Assembly (NCBI RefSeq): GCF_014280935.1
Contig: NZ_JACLZI010000015.1
Coordinates: 1-60,884, forward strand
Length of the DNA: 60,884 nucleotides
From: Aquibacillus kalidii
GTDB lineage: Bacteria > Bacillota > Bacilli > Bacillales > Amphibacillaceae
Reading direction: 5' to 3'
Shown here: positions 7,490 through 18,639 of the stretch, in pieces
Layout: each line of letters starts with the position of its first letter
How positions within the stretch are numbered: the first letter of the stretch is position 1
The notes under the pieces: model-generated
Seen by the model: only the letters and a program-made list of their open reading frames with translations
The model's database searches: none
What the model was told of the DNA's origin: nothing
Program-made: the position numbers and the translations under genes

Positions 7490-7615
7490 CCTGTATATCA
7501 ATTATCCATAAAATTTAATGTTCTTTAATTGTGCTATACCCTTGATATAGCGAGACGACCTATATTCTAACACGAATTAACTTTCCGGGGCTAATCGTGG
7601 TATAGAAATAAAATG
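7490..7615 (-). promoter_or_regulatory. structured leader of rplM, probable L13 leader
   Basis: The roughly 130-nt untranslated leader contains nested pairings on the minus strand. One is CACGATTAGC with GTTAATTCGTG; another is the hairpin GCTATATC-AAGG-GTATAGC (7533-7551). These are followed by AATTAAAGAACATT before the ribosome site. Position and features fit the Bacillales L13 leader family, in which L13 represses its own operon. The assignment is by resemblance, not by covariance search. Confidence 0.6.
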
Positions 7616-7624
7616 CCATAAATC

Positions 7625-7653
7625 ATCATATAACACCTGGAACCTAATGTCAA
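7625..7653 (-). promoter_or_regulatory. sigma-A promoter of rplM-rpsI
   Basis: On the minus strand TTGACA (7648-7653) and TATGAT (7625-7630) are exactly 17 bp apart. The spacer contains TCCAGGTGTTA, repeated 30 bp upstream at 7661-7671. Confidence 0.85.
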
Positions 7654-7708
7654 TAGAATGTAACACCTGGATGCGTTGTTTTTTACAAATTAATGGTGGT
7701 AAGTTCTT

Positions 7709-8467
7709 CTAAATACTATCTTTATCATTAGGATAGACAACATTCCATAAATACAAACCTTGTGGTGGTGCAGTTTTACCTGCCTTTTTTCTATCCTTTG
7801 CTTCGATAATGTTCACCATATCTTGTGGAGATAGCTTTTCTCTTCCAACCTCTATCATCGTACCTACTAATATACGAACCATATTATACAAAAAACCACT
7901 ACCCTTAAATGTAAAGGTAACCTTGTCCCCAACCTCTGTGCAAGTTGCATGATAAATCGTACGTATCTTATCTCCTTTTACATTCGTATTAGCAGCGCAG
8001 AACGAAGTAAAATCATGCTCTCCCACAACATACTGACAAGCATCACTCATTGCTTGTATATTAAGAGATTCATGAATAGCATAGACATAGTTTCTTAAAA
8101 AAATATCCTTTTCTGCCGTATGAATGATATAGCGGTACTCTTTTTCAACTACATCAAAGCGTGCATGAAACTGTTGATCAACTAAGAACGCTTCTTTTAC
8201 ATATATATCTTCTGGCATTAAAGCATTTAAAGCCCTCTTCCAGTTCTCATTAGGTATATTTAAGTGACTATCAAAGTGTACCACTTGCCCCTTAGCGTGG
8301 ACTTTAGCATCCGTCCTTCCTGATGCTACAACTCTTACAACTAGTCCTTTATGTATTTTTACCAGGGCCTTTTCTATTTCTTCCTGTACCGTGCGCCCAT
8401 TAGGTTGTATTTGATATCCCGAAAAATTGGTACCGTCATAGCTAATGACAGCTCTGATTCGATTCAT
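7709..8467 (-). CDS. truA: tRNA pseudouridine(38-40) synthase TruA
   Basis: A 252-residue pseudouridine synthase. The catalytic aspartate is D53 in SGRTDAKVHAKGQ, the TruA signature. TruA isomerises uridines 38-40 in the anticodon arm of many tRNAs. The start is ATG 8467 with AAGGTG upstream. It lies 12 nt after ecfT and probably shares its transcript, as in B. subtilis. Confidence 0.97.
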   Translation of the reverse strand: MNRIRAVISYDGTNFSGYQIQPNGRTVQEEIEKALVKIHKGLVVRVVASGRTDAKVHAKGQVVHFDSHLNIPNENWKRALNALMPEDIYVKEAFLVDQQFHARFDVVEKEYRYIIHTAEKDIFLRNYVYAIHESLNIQAMSDACQYVVGEHDFTSFCAANTNVKGDKIRTIYHATCTEVGDKVTFTFKGSGFLYNMVRILVGTMIEVGREKLSPQDMVNIIEAKDRKKAGKTAPPQGLYLWNVVYPNDKDSI

Positions 8468-8479
8468 TTGTTTTTCACC

Positions 8480-9277
8480 TTACTTTCTAGTAACAAATAA
8501 AGCCACGATAATAAGTATGAAACAAAGGAGAGCAACCCAATCTAGAGGTCCTACTTTTAATTCACGTAATTTAGTACGGCCCTCTCCACCTTGATAACCT
8601 CTTGCTTCCATAGCCATTGCTAATTCCTCAGCACGTTTAAAGGCACTAATAAACAAAGGTACAAGTAATGGAACAACAGCTTGTATTCTTTCCTTTATAG
8701 GACCAGTTTTAAAGTCTACTCCCCTGGAAGCTTGTGCTTTAGATATTTTTTCTGTTTCTTGTAGTAATGTTGGTATAAATCGTAATGAGATAGACATCAT
8801 TAAAGCTAGTTCATGCACCGGAAACTTAATCTTTTTAAGTGGGTGCAACAAGTTTTCAATCGCATCTGTTATTTCTATAGGACTAGTTGTTAAGGTGAGT
8901 AATGATGTGACTAAAATTAACAGAAAAAAACGTAAAGAAATGGCTGTACCCTGTATAATGGCACCTGTATATATTGGATAAGTAAAAACCCGAAATAACA
9001 CTTCTCCATCCTTTGTTACCAATAAGTGTAGTAAAAAGGTAAAAAGGATAAGGAACCAGACTGGTGTTAATCCCTTGATAATATAGGAGACTTTAATTCT
9101 AGTTGCAAGGGCACTGCCAACAGAAAAAAGAGTCAAAATGCCATAGCTTAGTAAAGAATTAGCAAAAAATATAAAAAAAACGAAGAAAAAGATAATGGTA
9201 ATTTTAGTTCTCGGGTCGAGTCGATGGATGAAAGAACTACCAGGGACATACTGGCCTATTATTAACATATTATTCAT
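8480..9277 (-). CDS. ecfT: EcfT, membrane scaffold of the ECF vitamin transporter
   Basis: A 265-residue protein with about five to six membrane segments. Two Ala-Arg-Gly-type coupling motifs are visible, SRGVDF (about residue 190) and MEARGYQ (about 227); these dock into the two ATPases. EcfT joins EcfA1 and EcfA2 to exchangeable substrate-binding S proteins, energising uptake of several vitamins. The start ATG 9277 overlaps the end of ecfA2, so translation is probably coupled. No S component is encoded next to the module, which is normal for the shared (group II) type. Confidence 0.96.
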   Translation of the reverse strand: MNNMLIIGQYVPGSSFIHRLDPRTKITIIFFFVFFIFFANSLLSYGILTLFSVGSALATRIKVSYIIKGLTPVWFLILFTFLLHLLVTKDGEVLFRVFTYPIYTGAIIQGTAISLRFFLLILVTSLLTLTTSPIEITDAIENLLHPLKKIKFPVHELALMMSISLRFIPTLLQETEKISKAQASRGVDFKTGPIKERIQAVVPLLVPLFISAFKRAEELAMAMEARGYQGGEGRTKLRELKVGPLDWVALLCFILIIVALFVTRK

Positions 9278-10142
9278 TATTAGTAAGCCCCTTTAATTGG
9301 TTGGTTAATTCAGACGCTAACTGTTTTATACTTTGGTTCGAGTACGTTATTTCTCCCTCAAACCTCTCTTTAAATTCATGAAGAAATTGAATCACTTCGG
9401 GGACATCCAATTGTACTTTACTTAAAGCATCTTTATTTGCAAAAACTTCAGTAGGTGTACCCTCCATATATTTTTTACCTTTATTTAAGATAATTACATG
9501 GTCTGCATATTTTAGAGCATCCTCCATACTATGAGTAACGAGTATTGTCGTTAATTTCTTTTGCTTATGTAATTGGTAGAACATATCCATCATGTCCTGC
9601 TGCCCTCGTGGATCTAGTCCTGCTGTTGGTTCATCTAACACAAGTAACTCAGGGTTAACAGCTAACACCCCTGCAATAGCAACACGTCGCATCTGTCCAC
9701 CACTTAAGTCGAAGGGGGATCTTTCCAATAGATCGTTTGGTAATTGGACTGCCGTACATGCCTGCTGAATACGTTCCATAATTTCATTATCGCCTATCCC
9801 GAAATTTTTTGGACCAAACCCAATATCTTTTGCAACTGTTTCTTCAAATAACTGATGTTCTGGATATTGAAAAACAATCCCTACTTTACTCCTTAGCTCT
9901 TTTAAATTCTTTGGTTTATCAGAGGCAGACAAATTAAAATTCCCTATAGAGATGCTTCCACTAGTTGGGCGAATTAATCCGTTAAGATGTTGAATTATAG
10001 TAGATTTCCCTGAACCAGTATGTCCTATAATAGCAACAAAGGATCCAGATTTCACTGAGAAAGATAAGTCTTCAATAGCCCTATGCTCAAAGGGGGTGTT
10101 ATATTGATAGACATAGCTTACATTTTTGAATGATATATCCAT
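9270..10142 (-). CDS. ecfA2: EcfA2, ECF transporter ATPase subunit
   Basis: A 290-residue ABC ATPase. Walker A is GHTGSGKST at 40-48, the signature is [13 protein letters not shown], and Walker B is [13 protein letters not shown]. It forms the heterodimeric motor with EcfA1. The start ATG 10142 lies inside the 3' end of ecfA1 (25-nt overlap), and its end overlaps ecfT by 8 nt, a tight translational chain. Confidence 0.96.
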   Translation of the reverse strand: MDISFKNVSYVYQYNTPFEHRAIEDLSFSVKSGSFVAIIGHTGSGKSTIIQHLNGLIRPTSGSISIGNFNLSASDKPKNLKELRSKVGIVFQYPEHQLFEETVAKDIGFGPKNFGIGDNEIMERIQQACTAVQLPNDLLERSPFDLSGGQMRRVAIAGVLAVNPELLVLDEPTAGLDPRGQQDMMDMFYQLHKQKKLTTILVTHSMEDALKYADHVIILNKGKKYMEGTPTEVFANKDALSKVQLDVPEVIQFLHEFKERFEGEITYSNQSIKQLASELTNQLKGLTNNE

Positions 10143-10957
10143 AGTTCCTCCAGTAATTCATCATGATTTAATGGGGTTTTATTGATTGGAATCCCTAATT
10201 CAATAAATTCCTTGGCGAGCTTTGCAACAAATGGTATATCTAACCCAATCTGTTTCAAATCTTTTTCCTTTGCAAAAAGGGCTCTCGGGGTGGTCTCTGC
10301 CCATACGCTTCCATTGTTCATCACAATGACTTTATCAGCGTAACCAATTTCATTAAGGTCATGGGTGATCGTCACAAGCATTAACCTTTCCTGATTTCTA
10401 ACGCTATTAATTACCTGTAAAATGTCAAACCGACCTTTTGGATCAAGCATAGCTGTAGCTTCATCAAGGATTATTAAATTGGGAGATATCGCTAATACAC
10501 TTGCAATAGCAACACGCTGTTTTTGACCACCAGATAGACGATGTGGTTCATGATTAATATATTCGGACATACCGACAGCCTTTAGGCTCTCATCAATACG
10601 TCTTATCATAATTTCCCTTGGAATCCCACGGTTTTCTAAGCCAAAGGCTACATCATCTTTAACAGTAGTTCCTACAAACTGATTATCAGGATTCTGAAAC
10701 ACCATCCCTACACTTTTTCGTACATCCCAGATGGTTTCTTCATTTATTATTAAACCATTAACAATAATTTCTCCTTCTTGCGGGAAAAGTAATCCATTCA
10801 TAAGTTTAGCAATAGTAGACTTACCCGATCCATTATGACCAATGATTGCTACCCATTTATCTGATTGAATTTGAAAACTAACATTTTTCAGCACCCATGG
10901 TTGGTCATCACCGTACCGGAATGACACATTACGGAATTCTACAAAGCTATTGCTCAA
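10118..10957 (-). CDS. ecfA1: EcfA1, ECF transporter ATPase subunit
   Basis: An ABC ATPase of about 279 residues. Walker A is GHNGSGKST at 40-48, a Q-loop lies in [11 protein letters not shown], the signature is [13 protein letters not shown], and Walker B is [13 protein letters not shown]. It pairs with EcfA2. The frame is open to 10984, but GGAGG (10966-10970) would then lie inside the gene. I prefer TTG at 10955-10957, 9 nt after that site, giving a start at [10 protein letters not shown] and a length like the B. subtilis protein. First gene of the ecfA1-ecfA2-ecfT-truA group. Confidence 0.93.
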   Translation of the reverse strand: MSNSFVEFRNVSFRYGDDQPWVLKNVSFQIQSDKWVAIIGHNGSGKSTIAKLMNGLLFPQEGEIIVNGLIINEETIWDVRKSVGMVFQNPDNQFVGTTVKDDVAFGLENRGIPREIMIRRIDESLKAVGMSEYINHEPHRLSGGQKQRVAIASVLAISPNLIILDEATAMLDPKGRFDILQVINSVRNQERLMLVTITHDLNEIGYADKVIVMNNGSVWAETTPRALFAKEKDLKQIGLDIPFVAKLAKEFIELGIPINKTPLNHDELLEELWIYHSKM

Positions 10958-11131
10958 ATGATCCATCCTCCAGTATGACAACAATTTTGCTATTTCCCAG
11001 GTAATAGCACATTTTTAAGACTAAGAATCTAACTCTTCATCAACATAAATCTACAATTACTCCCGTTTAATTCAGGAATGGCCTCAAATTGCTTTACATA
11101 TGTATTTCAATTCATATTAATTCATTATCCT
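10958..11131 (-). other. leader of the ecfA1 group
   Basis: This stretch would be the 5' untranslated leader if the promoter at 11132-11159 is used. I see no ORF, tRNA or riboswitch signature in it. A short inverted repeat near 10990-11010 (TGCTATTACC and GGAAATAGCA on the minus strand) precedes the ribosome site. Confidence 0.35.
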
Positions 11132-11159
11132 ATTTTATCATAGGAAGTAATACATACAA
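11132..11159 (-). promoter_or_regulatory. possible promoter of ecfA1-ecfA2-ecfT-truA
   Basis: On the minus strand TGATAAAAT forms an extended -10 (TAAAAT at 11132-11137). TTGTAT (11154-11159) lies 16 bp upstream. The rplQ terminator precedes it, so a separate promoter for the transporter genes is expected. Confidence 0.45.
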
Positions 11160-11204
11160 ATAATCTCGTGTAAGTTGGAATTGCTAGCATTTAATTTTGG
11201 GCAA

Positions 11205-11253
11205 ATAAAAAAGGGCTTGGATTCACCTCATGGAAGAGATTCAGTCCTGCCCT
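11205..11253 (-). terminator. terminator of the S10-spc-alpha cluster after rplQ
   Basis: On the minus strand GGGC and flanking bases pair with GCCC across an imperfect, partly paired interior, followed by TTTTTTATTTG. It begins about 15 nt after the rplQ stop codon. Confidence 0.75.
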
Positions 11254-11268
11254 TCAAGCCACTAAATT

Positions 11269-11622
11269 TTATACAAGTTCAATAATCGCCATTTCTGCTC
11301 CATCACCACGACGTGGTCCTAATTTAAGAACACGTGTATAACCGCCTTGACGCTCATCATATCGAGCTGCGATGTCACTAAAAAGTTTTTGAACTGCATC
11401 TTCATTCTCGTTAGCTTCTGCATTATATAGAAATGCTGCAGCTTGACGACGAGCATGAAGATCACCACGTTTACCAAGAGTAATCATTTTATCGACTACA
11501 GAACGAAGCTCTTTTGCTTTAGCTTCAGTAGTTTCTAGTCTTTCATGAATAATTAAGTCTGTGGCAAGGCCTCTTAGTAGCGCCATACGTTTATCAGTTG
11601 TACGACCTAATTTTCTAGCCAT
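11269..11622 (-). CDS. rplQ: ribosomal protein L17
   Basis: A 117-residue protein matching Bacillus L17 ([33 protein letters not shown], ending MAIIELV). L17 lies near the exit of the 50S peptide tunnel. The start is ATG 11622 with GGAGGG upstream. It is the last gene of the alpha part of the ribosomal cluster, 45 nt after rpoA. Confidence 0.98.
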   Translation of the reverse strand: MARKLGRTTDKRMALLRGLATDLIIHERLETTEAKAKELRSVVDKMITLGKRGDLHARRQAAAFLYNAEANENEDAVQKLFSDIAARYDERQGGYTRVLKLGPRRGDGAEMAIIELV

Positions 11623-11667
11623 GGATTATCCCTCCCTTTTTCGGAATATCTAAAGGTGTCTGATGTA

Positions 11668-12612
11668 TCAATCGTCTTTACGCAATCCTAGTCCTAAATC
11701 TTCAAGTTTATGTTTTACTTCTTCAAGAGATTTACGTCCCAAGTTACGTACCTTCATCATATCTTCTTCTGACTTATGAGCAAGTTCTTGAACTGTGTTA
11801 ATTCCTGCACGTTTCAAACAGTTATAAGAACGTACTGATAAATCTAGTTCTTCGATAGTCATCTCAAGAACTTTTTCTTTCTGATCTTCTTCTTTTTCAA
11901 TCATGATTTCCGCATTTTGAGCTTCGTCAGTTAAACTCACGAATATATTCAAATGCTCCGTGTAGATTTTCGCACCTAATGAAACAGCTTCTTCTGGTCT
12001 TATGCTGCCATCTGTCCAAACATCTAGTGTTAGTTTATCAAAGTTAGTAATTTGTCCTACACGGGTATTTTCTACTTGATAAGTAACCTTAGAAACTGGA
12101 GTGAAGATAGAATCAACAGGAATAACACCGATCGGCTGATCATCGTGGTTGTTAGCATCTGCTGGTCGATATCCTCGACCACGTTCAGCGGTAATTTTCA
12201 TCCTAAGCTGTGCATTTGCTCCTAATGTAGCAATGTGGAGGCTAGGGTTTAAGACTTCTACGTCACTATCGAAAGTAATGTCCGCAGCAGTCACTTTGCC
12301 TTCTCCTTGCACATCTATCTCTAAAGTTTTCTCTTCTTCTGAGTAAATTTTAAGAGCTAGTTTCTTAAGATTTAAAATGATAGTTGTTACATCCTCTACC
12401 ACACCTTCGATAGTAGAGAACTCATGTAATGCCCCATCAATTTGTACCGATGTCACAGCAGCGCCAGGAAGTGAGGATAGTAGTATACGACGTAGGGAGT
12501 TTCCTAGTGTCGTTCCATAACCACGTTCTAGTGGTTCTACAACAAACTTACCAAATGTAGCATCATCACTTACCTCTACCGTTTCAATCTTTGGTTTTTC
12601 AATTTCGATCAT
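11668..12612 (-). CDS. rpoA: RNA polymerase alpha subunit
   Basis: A 314-residue protein. The N-terminal assembly domain (about 1-230) contains [15 protein letters not shown] flexible linker and the C-terminal DNA- and activator-binding domain follow (about 245-312; [10 protein letters not shown]). The start is ATG 12610-12612, 8 nt after a GGAGGG site; the TTG one codon upstream is not needed. An internal promoter and leader separate it from rpsK. Confidence 0.98.
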   Translation of the reverse strand: MIEIEKPKIETVEVSDDATFGKFVVEPLERGYGTTLGNSLRRILLSSLPGAAVTSVQIDGALHEFSTIEGVVEDVTTIILNLKKLALKIYSEEEKTLEIDVQGEGKVTAADITFDSDVEVLNPSLHIATLGANAQLRMKITAERGRGYRPADANNHDDQPIGVIPVDSIFTPVSKVTYQVENTRVGQITNFDKLTLDVWTDGSIRPEEAVSLGAKIYTEHLNIFVSLTDEAQNAEIMIEKEEDQKEKVLEMTIEELDLSVRSYNCLKRAGINTVQELAHKSEEDMMKVRNLGRKSLEEVKHKLEDLGLGLRKDD

Positions 12613-12644
12613 CAATAAAACCCTCCTTCAAAACGTCGAAACCC

Positions 12645-12666
12645 CGGTTAGACTCATGTCTAACCG
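12645..12666 (-). other. hairpin in the rpoA leader
   Basis: A perfect 9-bp stem, CGGTTAGAC with GTCTAACCG and a 4-nt loop, lies about 33 nt before the rpoA start. It has no T-run on the minus strand, so it is not a terminator. It may affect translation or mRNA stability of rpoA-rplQ. Confidence 0.6.
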
Positions 12667-12781
12667 AAATCCCTCAGGTAGGCAGTTCCCGTTTCTGCAC
12701 TATGCAATATCGTATTCTTCTGTCATATGCGATGCTGTCTTTAGAGTTTCAAAACGTTAGGCCTAAACCATACTTTTAGCT

Positions 12782-12810
12782 ATCATAACCCATTATAGAC
12801 AGGCTGACAA
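12782..12810 (-). promoter_or_regulatory. internal promoter upstream of rpoA
   Basis: On the minus strand TTGTCA (12805-12810) and TATGAT (12782-12787) are 17 bp apart, between rpsK and rpoA. It would give rpoA-rplQ extra transcripts with a leader of about 160 nt. Confidence 0.55.
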
Positions 12811-12826
12811 ATTATATACGGACAAT

Positions 12827-13216
12827 TTATACTCTACGACGTTTTGGTGGGCGACAACCATTGTGAGGAACTGGTGTTACGTCACGAATGGCAGTAACTT
12901 CTAAACCTGCAGCTTGAAGTGAACGGATTGCAGCTTCACGTCCAGCACCAGGACCTTTAACAGTTACTTCTAATGTTTTTAACCCATGTTCCTGTGCAGA
13001 TTTTGCAGCAGCTTCTGCAGCCATCTGTGCAGCAAATGGAGTAGATTTACGAGAACCTTTGAAACCAAGTGAACCAGCACTGCTCCAACTTACAGCATTC
13101 CCTTGAACATCAGTGATCGTAACAATTGTGTTATTAAAAGTTGAGCGAATGTGAGCAATACCAGTATCGATATTCTTTTTCACCTTACGCTTACGCGTGT
13201 TTGTTCTACGAGCCAT
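12827..13216 (-). CDS. rpsK: ribosomal protein S11
   Basis: A 129-residue protein with the S11 core ([25 protein letters not shown]) and the basic C-terminus CRPPKRRRV. It lies on the platform of the 30S subunit near the E site. The start is ATG 13216 with a GGAGG site in the 22-nt gap after rpsM. Confidence 0.98.
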   Translation of the reverse strand: MARRTNTRKRKVKKNIDTGIAHIRSTFNNTIVTITDVQGNAVSWSSAGSLGFKGSRKSTPFAAQMAAEAAAKSAQEHGLKTLEVTVKGPGAGREAAIRSLQAAGLEVTAIRDVTPVPHNGCRPPKRRRV

Positions 13217-13238
13217 TGTTTAACTAACCTCCTTTAGC

Positions 13239-13604
13239 TTATTTTTTCTTGTTAGCCATAGTCTTACGTGGACCTTTACGAGTACGAGAGTTGTTCTTTG
13301 TCTTTTGTCCTCTTACAGGAAGACCTCTACGATGACGAACTCCACGATATGAGCCAATTTCGATTAGACGTTTAATGTTTAAAGAAACTTCACGGCGAAG
13401 GTCACCTTCTACAGTGAATTTCTCTACTTGTTGACGGATTTTAGCTAATTCATCTTCTGTTAAATCGCGAACGCGAGTATCTTCAGAAACACCAGCTTCT
13501 TTTAAGATCTCTTGTGCTGTAGTTCTCCCAATTCCATATACATATGTTAAGGAAATTACAACACGTTTATCACGAGGAATATCTACACCAGAAATACGTG
13601 CCAT
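13239..13604 (-). CDS. rpsM: ribosomal protein S13
   Basis: A 121-residue protein starting [20 protein letters not shown] and ending in the basic tail [14 protein letters not shown]13 sits in the 30S head and contacts tRNA and the 50S bridge. The start is ATG 13604 with an AGGAGG-type site. It follows rpmJ closely. Confidence 0.98.
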   Translation of the reverse strand: MARISGVDIPRDKRVVISLTYVYGIGRTTAQEILKEAGVSEDTRVRDLTEDELAKIRQQVEKFTVEGDLRREVSLNIKRLIEIGSYRGVRHRRGLPVRGQKTKNNSRTRKGPRKTMANKKK

Positions 13605-13628
13605 TTAAGTCGTGCACCTCCTTATATA

Positions 13629-13973
<345 letters not shown>

Positions 13974-13996
<23 letters not shown>

Positions 13997-14309
13997 CGAG
14001 TTGATCTCCCTTCTTCAAATCAGTCACTACTTCATTGACAAATTTAGATATAGCAAAACGCAACTTTCCATTTGTTACGCGACCAGTTTCTAGAAGGCTG
14101 TTTTGGACTTCCGGAGAAATGTACTCCATTGGCTCAATATGATGTAAATTCTTTTTCTTTGGTCGATCATATTTTCGTTTTTCTCCATCGGCAAGCAAGA
14201 CAAATCGATCATCAATGAGATCAATGACAATTGCAAATTGACCTGCTTCACGTCCTTGTAAGATTCGAACAACTTGACCTATTCGCGGACTCGACTCCGT
14301 ATCATTCAA
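13974..14309 (-). CDS. KOW-domain RNA-binding protein (L14e-like)
   Basis: A 111-residue protein with an N-terminal KOW motif (about 8-36: [21 protein letters not shown]). It resembles eukaryotic and archaeal L14e and the B. subtilis YbzG family found at this locus between map and infA. KOW domains bind RNA or ribosomal partners; the exact role is not known to me. Its 3' end overlaps infA. Confidence 0.88.
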
Positions 14310-14325
14310 CCACGATCACCTTCAC

Positions 14326-15071
14326 TTAGGCTATTGTTAAGATCTGATAACCTTCTTCTGTGATAGCAATAGTATGTTCAAAGTGAGCACACATTTTACC
14401 ATCTTGGGTGACTACCGTCCAATTATCTGCAAGTGTTTTTACATAACGTTTCCCTGCATTTACCATCGGTTCGATGGCTAAAACCATGCCAGGCTTCAAC
14501 AGTGGTCCTTTATTAGGAGGACCGTAATGAGGAATTGTTGGATCCTCATGGAGTTCTTTACCAACACCATGACCAGCATATTCCCTAACAATACTAAACC
14601 CTTGCTTTTCTACATACTGCTGAATAGCATGAGATATATTTGAAAGGCGTACACCTGGTTTCGCTTCATCAAGACCCTTATATAAAGATTCTTCAGTAAC
14701 TTGTAGCAAATGTTCAGTACTGTTGTCAATGATACCAACAGGATAAGTCCATGCAGAATCACCATGATATCCCTTGTACTTAGCACCAATATCAATACTG
14801 ATAATATCACCGTCATTTAAACGACGGTTTCCAGGAATACCATGGACAAGCTCTTCATTAACGGAAGCGCAAATACTACCACGAAATCCATTATAACCTT
14901 TAAACGAAGGAATTGCATCCATACTACGAATGAAATTCTCAGCAATGTTATCCAATTCCTTTGTTGTAATACCCGGTTCGATATGTTTCTTTAATTCCTG
15001 ATGGGTTAAAGCAACAATCTTCCCTGCATTCTGCATAACTTCAATTTCGCGTGGCGTTTTGCAAATAATCA

Positions 15072-15072
<1 letters not shown>
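14326..15072 (-). CDS. map: methionine aminopeptidase, type I
   Basis: A 248-residue cytosolic metalloprotease that removes the initiator Met. The expected metal ligands are visible: two Asp in [15 protein letters not shown], His in the [12 protein letters not shown] region, and Glu in AIEPMV and near FEHTIA. The start ATG (15070-15072) overlaps the adk stop codon (TAATG), indicating coupled translation. Confidence 0.97.
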
Positions 15073-15761
<689 letters not shown>

Positions 15762-17057
15762 CTATTTAATAAAACCTTTGTAGTGACGCTTAACCAATTG
15801 ACTTTCTAGTTGTTTCATTGTTTGTAGAGCAACACCTACAACAATTAATAAACTAGTTCCACCAATTTGGATTGCTTGAGGCAGATTTGCAAGGCTACCC
15901 AATATTAACGGTAAGACAGCCACTGCTGCTAGAAAAATCGATCCAACAAATGTTAAACGGTACATTACACGAGTAAGATACGTTTCTGTATTTTTTCCTG
16001 GTCTTATCCCTGGAATATATCCACCTTGCTTCTTTAAGTTCTCTGCCATTTGTTCAGGATTTACTTGAACAAATGTATAGAAGTAAGTAAATGCTACGAT
16101 TAACGCTACATAGATTACCATGCCGATTGGTTTTGTATAGTCAAAGATGTTCCCAATAGTTTGGGCAAATTCATTTGTATCAAAAAAACCAGCAACAGTT
16201 CTAGGAGCTATAATAAACGATACTGCAAAGATTACTGGAATAACCCCTGCTGCATTTACTTTTAAAGGTAAATGGGTTGAATGACCACCTACTGGAGAAC
16301 GGTTAACTACCTTTTTAGCATATTGTACTGGTATTTTACGTAGTGCTTGCTGGATAAAAATAACTCCAACAATAACAGCTAATACTAACAATGCAATTAA
16401 CGCAACAATAACAATGTTAATAAATAAGTCATCACCAACACCATCGCCAAAATACTGTACAAATATTTGGTTTACTCCATTAGGGATCGCTGATACGATA
16501 CCCGCAAAAATCAGAATTGAAATACCATTTCCAACACCATGCGCAGTAATTTGTTCACCTAACCACATTAAGAATGCAGTCCCACTAGTTAAAACTAGTG
16601 CAATTACAATAAATTTACCAACACCTGGGTTCTCAATTAACTGGCCACCTGTCATCGCGTTAAAACCTACTGACATTGCACTCGCTTGTATAAGTGCAAG
16701 GACAATCGTGGCATAACGTGTGAACTGTGCAAGTTTACGACGTCCAACCTCGCCTTGTTTTTTCCATTCAGAAAACTTTTGTACAACATCCATCTGCAAT
16801 AATTGCATGATGATGGAGGCAGTGATATACGGCATAATCCCCATCGCAAAAATAGAAAAGTTCTTTAATGCCCCGCCTCCGAATGTATTTAAAAAGCCAA
16901 AAACACTTTGTTGATTTATAATGTCAAGCGCTTGACGATTAGCAAAAGGTACTGGAATAAAAGTACCTAGCCTAAACACGATTAACATTAATAATGTAAA
17001 GACGATCTTATTTCTAATATCAGCCACACGCACAAAATTGGAGATTGCACGGAACAT
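15762..17057 (-). CDS. secY: SecY, protein translocation channel
   Basis: A 431-residue membrane protein with about ten transmembrane helices. It begins [20 protein letters not shown] and has the conserved cytosolic loops (GNGISILIFAGI, NPEQMAENLKKQGGYIPG). With SecE it forms the channel driven by SecA. The start ATG overlaps the rplO stop by one base (TAATG). Confidence 0.98.
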   Translation of the reverse strand: MFRAISNFVRVADIRNKIVFTLLMLIVFRLGTFIPVPFANRQALDIINQQSVFGFLNTFGGGALKNFSIFAMGIMPYITASIIMQLLQMDVVQKFSEWKKQGEVGRRKLAQFTRYATIVLALIQASAMSVGFNAMTGGQLIENPGVGKFIVIALVLTSGTAFLMWLGEQITAHGVGNGISILIFAGIVSAIPNGVNQIFVQYFGDGVGDDLFINIVIVALIALLVLAVIVGVIFIQQALRKIPVQYAKKVVNRSPVGGHSTHLPLKVNAAGVIPVIFAVSFIIAPRTVAGFFDTNEFAQTIGNIFDYTKPIGMVIYVALIVAFTYFYTFVQVNPEQMAENLKKQGGYIPGIRPGKNTETYLTRVMYRLTFVGSIFLAAVAVLPLILGSLANLPQAIQIGGTSLLIVVGVALQTMKQLESQLVKRHYKGFIK

Positions 17058-17494
17058 TAAATCACCTCAGTTTGACCGCCCGCTGCCTCAATTGCTTCTT
17101 TTGCAGAAGCAGAGAATTTGTGAGCTTTTACGGTAAGTTTCTTTTCAACATTTCCATTTCCAAGAACTTTAACTCCTGCTTTTAACTTGCTAACAATACC
17201 AGTTTCAAGTAAAAGCTCAGGTGTAACTTCTGTGCCTTCTTCAAAGTTGTTTAATACTTCTAAATTTACAATCGCAAATTCTTTACGATTAATATTCGTA
17301 AAACCACGTTTTGGTAAACGTTGGAATAAAGGCATTTGACCACCTTCAAAACCAGGACGAACTCCTCCACCAGAACGAGAGTTTTGACCTTTATGACCGC
17401 GACCAGATGTCTTACCATTACCTGAAGACGTTCCACGACCTACACGATTACGCTGTTTACGAGCTTGTGATGGCTTCAATTCATGAAGTTTCAT
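17057..17494 (-). CDS. rplO: ribosomal protein L15
   Basis: A 145-residue protein with the glycine- and arginine-rich N-terminus of L15 ([20 protein letters not shown]) and the C-terminal globular part. It is a late-assembly 50S protein. It overlaps secY by one base and follows rpmD by 31 nt, with a GGAGG ribosome site. Confidence 0.98.
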   Translation of the reverse strand: MKLHELKPSQARKQRNRVGRGTSSGNGKTSGRGHKGQNSRSGGGVRPGFEGGQMPLFQRLPKRGFTNINRKEFAIVNLEVLNNFEEGTEVTPELLLETGIVSKLKAGVKVLGNGNVEKKLTVKAHKFSASAKEAIEAAGGQTEVI

Positions 17495-17525
17495 GTGTGA
17501 GCACCTCCTCTTTGCGCTTTATGAT

Positions 17526-17708
17526 TTATACTTCTTTAACCTCTACTAAATGTGATACTTTGTTAATCATGCCTCGCACGACAGGAGTATCTTCACGGAC
17601 TACTGATTGACGAATTTTATTTAGACCAAGTGTTTTAACAGTAGCTTTCTGAACTTCAGATCTACCAATAACACTGCGCGTGAGGGTAATTTCTAACTGT
17701 TTAGCCAT
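17526..17708 (-). CDS. rpmD: ribosomal protein L30
   Basis: A 60-residue protein matching bacterial L30 ([20 protein letters not shown], then [12 protein letters not shown]). It is a small 50S protein found in the spc operon between rpsE and rplO. The start is ATG 17708, 12 nt after rpsE, with GGAGGG upstream. Confidence 0.98.
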   Translation of the reverse strand: MAKQLEITLTRSVIGRSEVQKATVKTLGLNKIRQSVVREDTPVVRGMINKVSHLVEVKEV

Positions 17709-17720
17709 ATGATTTCCCTC

Positions 17721-18224
17721 CTATCCTAACAATTCTTCTACTGACTTTCCACGAAGTTTTGCAACTTCTTCAGCACGTTTAAGATCACCAAGTCCATTAA
17801 TAGTTGCACGAACCATGTTAATTGGTGTATTTGAACCTAAAGATTTAGATAAAATGTCACCTACACCTGCAAGTTCAAGTACAGCACGAACTGGTCCACC
17901 TGCAATAACTCCAGTACCTTCAGAAGCAGGTTTTAACAAAATGCTTCCAGCACCGAATCCACCAGTGATTTCGTGTGGGATAGTCGTACCTACGATAGGT
18001 ACATTAATTAGATTTTTCTTAGCATCATCTATTGCTTTTTTAATTGCATCTGGAACTTCTTGTGCTTTACCAGTACCAAATCCAACGTGACCATTTTTAT
18101 CACCAACTACTACAAGAGCAGCAAAGCGGAAACGACGTCCACCTTTAACAACCTTTGCAACACGGTTAATAGTTACAACGCGTTCTTCTAGATCCAATTT
18201 ATTCGGGTCAATGTTTGTACGCAA
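17721..18224 (-). CDS. rpsE: ribosomal protein S5
   Basis: A 167-residue protein with the S5 double-stranded RNA-binding domain ([19 protein letters not shown]) and the C-terminal fold ([18 protein letters not shown]). It shapes the decoding and mRNA-entry region of the 30S subunit. The start is TTG at 18222-18224, supported by GGAGGG 7 nt upstream; there is no nearby ATG. Confidence 0.97.
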   Translation of the reverse strand: MRTNIDPNKLDLEERVVTINRVAKVVKGGRRFRFAALVVVGDKNGHVGFGTGKAQEVPDAIKKAIDDAKKNLINVPIVGTTIPHEITGGFGAGSILLKPASEGTGVIAGGPVRAVLELAGVGDILSKSLGSNTPINMVRATINGLGDLKRAEEVAKLRGKSVEELLG

Positions 18225-18245
18225 TATATGTCCCTCCTTTAACGA

Positions 18246-18608
18246 TTAAAATTCTAGACCTGCCTCGCGGGCAGCATCTGCTAAAGCTTTCACACGTCCA
18301 TGGTATAAATATCCACCACGGTCAAATACCACGATTTTGTGTCCATTTTCTTGCGCACGAGTTGCAAGAAGTGCACCAACTTTTTGAGCTGCTTCGATAT
18401 TTCCAGTAGAATCAAGATTGAATTCTTTATCCATAGTAGAAGCACTTGCCAAAGTCTTTTTATTTATATCATCTATTAGTTGTGCATAGATATGTTTATT
18501 TGAACGAAATACGTTTAGACGAGGACGTTCCGCAGTACCAAATAGGTTTTTACGAACACGCATATGTCTTTTCTTACGTACAAGATTTTTGTCAGGCTTT
18601 GTGATCAT
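18246..18608 (-). CDS. rplR: ribosomal protein L18
   Basis: A 120-residue protein ([40 protein letters not shown]). L18 binds 5S rRNA with L5 in the central protuberance. The start is ATG 18608 with an AGGAGTGA-type ribosome site. It sits between rplF and rpsE as in all Bacilli. Confidence 0.98.
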   Translation of the reverse strand: MITKPDKNLVRKKRHMRVRKNLFGTAERPRLNVFRSNKHIYAQLIDDINKKTLASASTMDKEFNLDSTGNIEAAQKVGALLATRAQENGHKIVVFDRGGYLYHGRVKALADAAREAGLEF

Positions 18609-18639
18609 CTAAGTCACTCCTTTCTATTCCTAACTAACC

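Noticed and set aside
11170-11205. Possible third, truncated copy of the dispersed repeat after the rplQ terminator
   Set aside because: Only GGAATT, GCTAGC and AATTTTGG are shared, too short and out of register to separate from chance.
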